A stretch of DNA of 25,609 bases from JAXHUA01 sp034189695 (GTDB lineage Bacteria; Chloroflexota; Dehalococcoidia; E44-bin15), in contig JAXHUA010000105.1 in assembly GCA_034189695.1 (NCBI GenBank), forward strand, positions 1 through 25,609, written 5' to 3'. The position numbers and the translations under genes are program-made. Position 1 is the stretch's first letter, and every line of letters starts with the position of its first letter. Shown one piece after another: positions 22,663 through 25,609 of this stretch. The notes below the pieces were generated by a model, which had not been told where the DNA came from, did no database searches, and saw only the letters and a list, made by a program, of their open reading frames with translations.

Positions 22663-22691
22663 TTGACACTGTGGTGCGTGCGGATTATAAT
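22663..22691 (+). promoter_or_regulatory. Perfect consensus sigma70 promoter for the tetR-ABC operon
   Basis: TTGACA (22663-22668), 17 bases, TATAAT (22686-22691). The predicted start near 22698 falls inside the adjoining palindrome. Confidence 0.8.
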
Positions 22692-22718
22692 ATGACCATA
22701 TGAACAATGTGGTCATAT
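22690..22718. promoter_or_regulatory. TetR-type operator palindrome
   Basis: ATATGACCA (22690-22698) and TGGTCATAT (22710-22718) are perfect inverted arms with an 11-base centre. The site overlaps the end of the -10 box and the start point, and lies 19 bases before the tetR ATG, the classic place for autorepression. Confidence 0.75.
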
Positions 22719-22737
22719 AGTTCGTACAGGAGCTTGC

Positions 22738-23343
22738 ATGGCTAGAGGATTCAGTGAGCAAGAGAAGGAGCTTATCAGAAGCAGGCTTATCGAGAAGGGA
22801 CGGGACTACTTCGAGCGGTTTGGTGTGAGGAGAACCAGCGTCGCCGACCTGGCGAGGGAAGCGGGTATTGCCAAGGGGTCCTTCTACCTCTTCTTCGAGT
22901 CCAAGGAAGACCTGTTTCTTACGATCAACGAAGAGTTTGACAAGCAACTGCAGAGAGCGCTGGTCCAGAGAATGGAGAAGTCTCTGAACCCAAAGGAAAC
23001 GCTGCGGGAATTCATGGTGTATGTCTTCGACCTGTTCAGTGTTGACCCGATGTTCAGACTGGCGGCAAACAAGGAAGAGTTCGAGAGCCTCTCCCGCAAA
23101 ATACCGGCGGACAAGTTCAGGCATCATCAGGAGAGCACAACGGCGTTTCTTTCGCGAATTGTCGAGCAGTGGCAGCGCGAGGGCATTGTACGGGAATATG
23201 ACCCGAGAGTCATCGTCGGCGTGGTGAAGTCCCTGTACTTCGTCGTACTGCACAGGGATTTCATCGGCGAAGACATTTTCCCCCAGGTGGTCGATTTGCT
23301 CATCAGTTCTCTCGTTGAGGCGGTGGCCATCGGCAAGGAGTGA
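22738..23343 (+). CDS. TetR/AcrR-family transcriptional regulator
   Basis: A 201-residue repressor. The N-terminal HTH is typical: KGRDYFERFGVRRTSVADLAREAGIAKGSFYLFFESKEDLF (about 20-60). The C-terminal helical domain is the ligand and dimer part; its inducer cannot be told from sequence. The ATG follows AGGAG at five bases. The gene is the first of an operon with an ABC exporter and has a perfect promoter overlapped by a palindrome, so it probably represses itself and the transporter until a substrate (drug, lipid or other amphiphile) binds. Its stop is two bases before the ATPase ATG. Confidence 0.93.
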   Translation: MARGFSEQEKELIRSRLIEKGRDYFERFGVRRTSVADLAREAGIAKGSFYLFFESKEDLFLTINEEFDKQLQRALVQRMEKSLNPKETLREFMVYVFDLFSVDPMFRLAANKEEFESLSRKIPADKFRHHQESTTAFLSRIVEQWQREGIVREYDPRVIVGVVKSLYFVVLHRDFIGEDIFPQVVDLLISSLVEAVAIGKE

Positions 23344-23345
23344 CC

Positions 23346-24200
23346 ATGATAAGTGTGAAGGACCTGCAGTTCACCTATCCCGGCAGCCGGACGAAAACGC
23401 TGAGAGGTCTCAGCTTCACCGTGGAGGATGCTGAGATTTTCGGTTTCCTGGGACCCTCGGGAGCCGGCAAGAGCACCACGCAGAAGGTCGTCATCGGCAT
23501 ATTGAGAGACTACCAGGGAACGATTAGTGTTCTGAATAGGGACCTGCACGACTATGGCAATGACTACTACGAGAGGATTGGTGTTTCCTTCGAGTTTCCC
23601 AATGTCTTCAACAAGCTGACGGCAAGAGAGAACCTCGAGTTCTTTCGCTCGATGTACTCCGGTGATACCGAGGAGCCGTTGCGGCTATTGGGACTGGTTG
23701 GTCTGACCGATGCCGCCGACAAGCGCGCGGCCCATTTCTCCAAGGGGATGAAGATGCGGCTCAATCTGGCCCGTGCCTTCCTGAATAGGCCGCAGCTACT
23801 CTTTCTGGACGAACCTACCGAGGGGCAGGACCCGGCCAATGCCAGAAGGATCAAAGACATCCTGCTGGAGAAAAAGGCCGGTGGTACTACCATATTCCTG
23901 ACGACTCACAATATGACGGTAGCCGAGGAACTGTGCGACCGGGTGGCCTTCATCGTGGACGGGCAGATTAAGCTGATTGACTCCCCGCATGAGCTGATGC
24001 TTCGCTATGGGAGGCACGTCCTGCGCGTGGAATACCGCCGGAATAACCAGGTTGAAACTGAGGAGTTCAATCTTGAGGGAATCGGTGAGGACGGGCGTTT
24101 CCTGAGTCTGTTGCTTGAGGCGGAGATCAAGACCATCCATTCGATGGAATCGACGCTGGAAGACGTATTCATCAAGGTGACCGGACGGAGCCTGGCATGA
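23346..24200 (+). CDS. ABC exporter ATP-binding protein
   Basis: A 284-residue nucleotide-binding subunit: Walker A GPSGAGKST (36-44), the signature region FSKGMKMRLNLARAF, Walker B LLFLDEPTEGQDP and an H-loop TTHN. The Q-loop region reads VSFEFPNVFNKLTARENL, like the CcmA/DrrA/NatA branch that pairs with ABC-2 type permeases. The ATG follows AAGGAG at five bases; a GTG at 23340 would overlap the tetR stop. The stop overlaps the permease ATG by four bases. It powers export by the two downstream membrane proteins; the substrate is unknown. Confidence 0.93.
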   Translation: MISVKDLQFTYPGSRTKTLRGLSFTVEDAEIFGFLGPSGAGKSTTQKVVIGILRDYQGTISVLNRDLHDYGNDYYERIGVSFEFPNVFNKLTARENLEFFRSMYSGDTEEPLRLLGLVGLTDAADKRAAHFSKGMKMRLNLARAFLNRPQLLFLDEPTEGQDPANARRIKDILLEKKAGGTTIFLTTHNMTVAEELCDRVAFIVDGQIKLIDSPHELMLRYGRHVLRVEYRRNNQVETEEFNLEGIGEDGRFLSLLLEAEIKTIHSMESTLEDVFIKVTGRSLA

Positions 24201-24910
24201 GAACGGTTGCCTGTTTGAAGAACGATGTCCGGCTCCAGTTCCGTCACCGGTTCTACTATGTCTACCTGGTCGTAACCGCCTTGTATATCGCTATACTGCT
24301 CTTGCTCACAGAGGGTGCCCGATACACTCTCCTTCCGGTCATTGTCCTGACCGATCCCGGGTTGGTGGGTTTCCTCTTCATCGGCGGCATCGTTCTCCTG
24401 GAGAAGGGCGATCAGACCCTTCAGGCTCTCTTCATCACCCCTTTGCGGCTTCACGAGTATCTGGTCGCCAAGGTTATCTCACTTACTTTGCTGGCAATCG
24501 TGGCGACACTGGTTATCGCCATTGCTGTTGCCGGCTTCTCCTTCAACGTTGCGTTGCTTGTCCTCGGGGTCGGCCTGACCTCGTTCTTCTTCACACTAAT
24601 CGGTATTGTGGCTGTCTCTCGGTTCAACACGTTGAGTGAATACGTGGTCTTCGCCGGCTTCGGGGTCAACATAGTCCTTCTTCTCCCGCTCCTCGAGTAT
24701 TTCGACCTCATGACGACGCCGGTCTTCTACGTATTTCCAACCACGGCCTCACTCTTGCTTTTGCAGGGGGCGTTCCAGAGCCAGTCTCTGAGCGCTGGCG
24801 AGCTGGCCTATGGAGTGCTTTCGCTTGTGGCATGGACGGCTCTGGCGTATCTCTGGGCCTACCGCTGGTTCAACCGCTATTTCATCATCAGGACGGGAGA
24901 CGGCGGATGA
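24197..24910 (+). CDS. ABC exporter permease, first subunit
   Basis: A 237-residue integral membrane protein with about six hydrophobic segments (roughly 22-38, 55-70, 92-115, 117-142, 150-170, 205-222). A cytoplasmic N-terminus MRTVACLKNDVRLQFRHR leads into the first helix, and a motif EKGDQTLQALFITPLRLHEYL resembles the coupling region of ABC-2 permeases. It overlaps the upstream ATPase gene and the downstream permease gene by four bases each, indicating tight co-translation. The pair of different permeases suggests a heterodimeric channel. Confidence 0.9.
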   Translation: MRTVACLKNDVRLQFRHRFYYVYLVVTALYIAILLLLTEGARYTLLPVIVLTDPGLVGFLFIGGIVLLEKGDQTLQALFITPLRLHEYLVAKVISLTLLAIVATLVIAIAVAGFSFNVALLVLGVGLTSFFFTLIGIVAVSRFNTLSEYVVFAGFGVNIVLLLPLLEYFDLMTTPVFYVFPTTASLLLLQGAFQSQSLSAGELAYGVLSLVAWTALAYLWAYRWFNRYFIIRTGDGG

Positions 24911-25609
24911 AGAAGATGTACGGGCTTGTCAGGGGAGATGCCAAGAGCATTGTCCGTGACCCGACCCTGCTCTTCGTGACCTTTTTGCCGATACTGCTGG
25001 GATTGGTATTGCGGTTCTTCATACCGTGGCTGGCCGACCTCTTGCAGCCTTCGTTCGACCTCACCCGCTACTACGTCCACATTATGGGTGTTCTGGCCGT
25101 TTACCCCCCGGCGGCATTCGGTTGGGTAACCGGATTCGCCCTGCTCGACGAGCGCGACGAGAATATCCTGACCGCCGTTGCGGTGACTCCGCTGTCCAAG
25201 GCCGGCTACATCACCTACCGGCTTACCATGCCGCTATTCGTGGGGGGCATCCTTTGCTACATAACCCTATTTGTCGCCGGGCTGGTGCCGTTGAGCCCCA
25301 TCAAGGTGCTTCCCGTGGCCATGATATCATCGCTGGGAGCCCCGCTCGCTGCCCTTTTCATGGTCGCGTTCGCTGGCAACAAGGTGGAAGGGCTGGCGTT
25401 GAGCAAGGGGATATCACTCATGTATATCGGACCGCTGGCCGTCATCTTCATCCAGTCGGACTGGCAGTATCTCGCCGGGGTTATCCCGACCTTCTGGGTG
25501 AGCCGTGCCTTCGTCTCCAGCTATGGCAGTATGCTTGAGTACTGGTTGGCATTAGCCGGCGGGCTGCTGGTGAGTGCTGTCTTCCTAGGGGTGTTTCTGA
25601 AGAGGTTCG
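24907..25609 (+). CDS. ABC exporter permease, second subunit (cut by window end)
   Basis: A frame starting at ATG 24907, open to the last base (234 codons seen). It begins MKKMYGLVRGDAKSIVRDPTL, typical of an ABC-2 permease N-terminus. Several transmembrane helices follow, and the segment LLDERDENILTAVAVTPLSKAGYI corresponds to the conserved coupling region seen in the first permease as EKGDQTLQALFITPL. The two permeases are thus related but diverged. Only a short tail is probably missing. Confidence 0.9.
   Translation, partial: MKKMYGLVRGDAKSIVRDPTLLFVTFLPILLGLVLRFFIPWLADLLQPSFDLTRYYVHIMGVLAVYPPAAFGWVTGFALLDERDENILTAVAVTPLSKAGYITYRLTMPLFVGGILCYITLFVAGLVPLSPIKVLPVAMISSLGAPLAALFMVAFAGNKVEGLALSKGISLMYIGPLAVIFIQSDWQYLAGVIPTFWVSRAFVSSYGSMLEYWLALAGGLLVSAVFLGVFLKRF

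Overview
The window is GC-rich bacterial DNA, with many Thr-Pro linkers, lipoproteins and membrane-anchored secreted proteins, no LPXTG sorting signals, and CoA-ester degradation genes. I infer an uncultured anaerobic Chloroflexota, probably Dehalococcoidia-like. This rests on gene style alone because there is no rRNA or other marker gene here.

Left part (1-6750, all minus strand): a catabolic operon read leftward. It encodes an acyl-CoA dehydrogenase, a ferredoxin-nitroreductase fusion, an acyl-CoA synthetase, an SCP2-type thiolase (apparently starting at ACG) and a second CaiC-like acyl-CoA ligase cut by the window edge. Together they would activate an acid, oxidise the acyl-CoA and cleave it thiolytically.

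Centre-left (7000-12454, plus strand): the most unusual locus. A sigma70-type promoter is followed by two nearly identical 121-nt RNAs that look like molybdenum/tungsten-cofactor (Moco) riboswitches. Each ends in a ribosome-binding site placed just before its own tiny ORF. Then comes a five-gene operon: a secreted protein with two sulfite-oxidase-like (molybdopterin-binding fold) domains, an anchored Ig-like protein, an anchored paralogue of the first domain, a lipoprotein with a single such domain lacking the usual cysteine, and a WtpA-type tungstate/molybdate-binding protein. I read this as a Moco/W-cofactor-regulated cell-surface module of unknown function.

Centre-right (12455-18343): a 1.4-kb gene-poor stretch holding strong promoters, two candidate small genes facing each other across a hairpin, and a divergent promoter pair on a large dyad. 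It leads to a 1504-residue lipoprotein that carries both a clostripain-type (C11) and a caspase-type (C14) peptidase domain plus three repeated beta-type modules on Thr-Pro linkers.

Right part (18344-25609): leftward genes for a MshEN-like protein, a PilT ATPase and a small excisionase-type HTH protein with a perfect consensus promoter; three proteins of unknown function; and a rightward TetR regulator with its own palindromic operator, followed by an ABC exporter (ATPase plus two permeases, the last cut by the window end).
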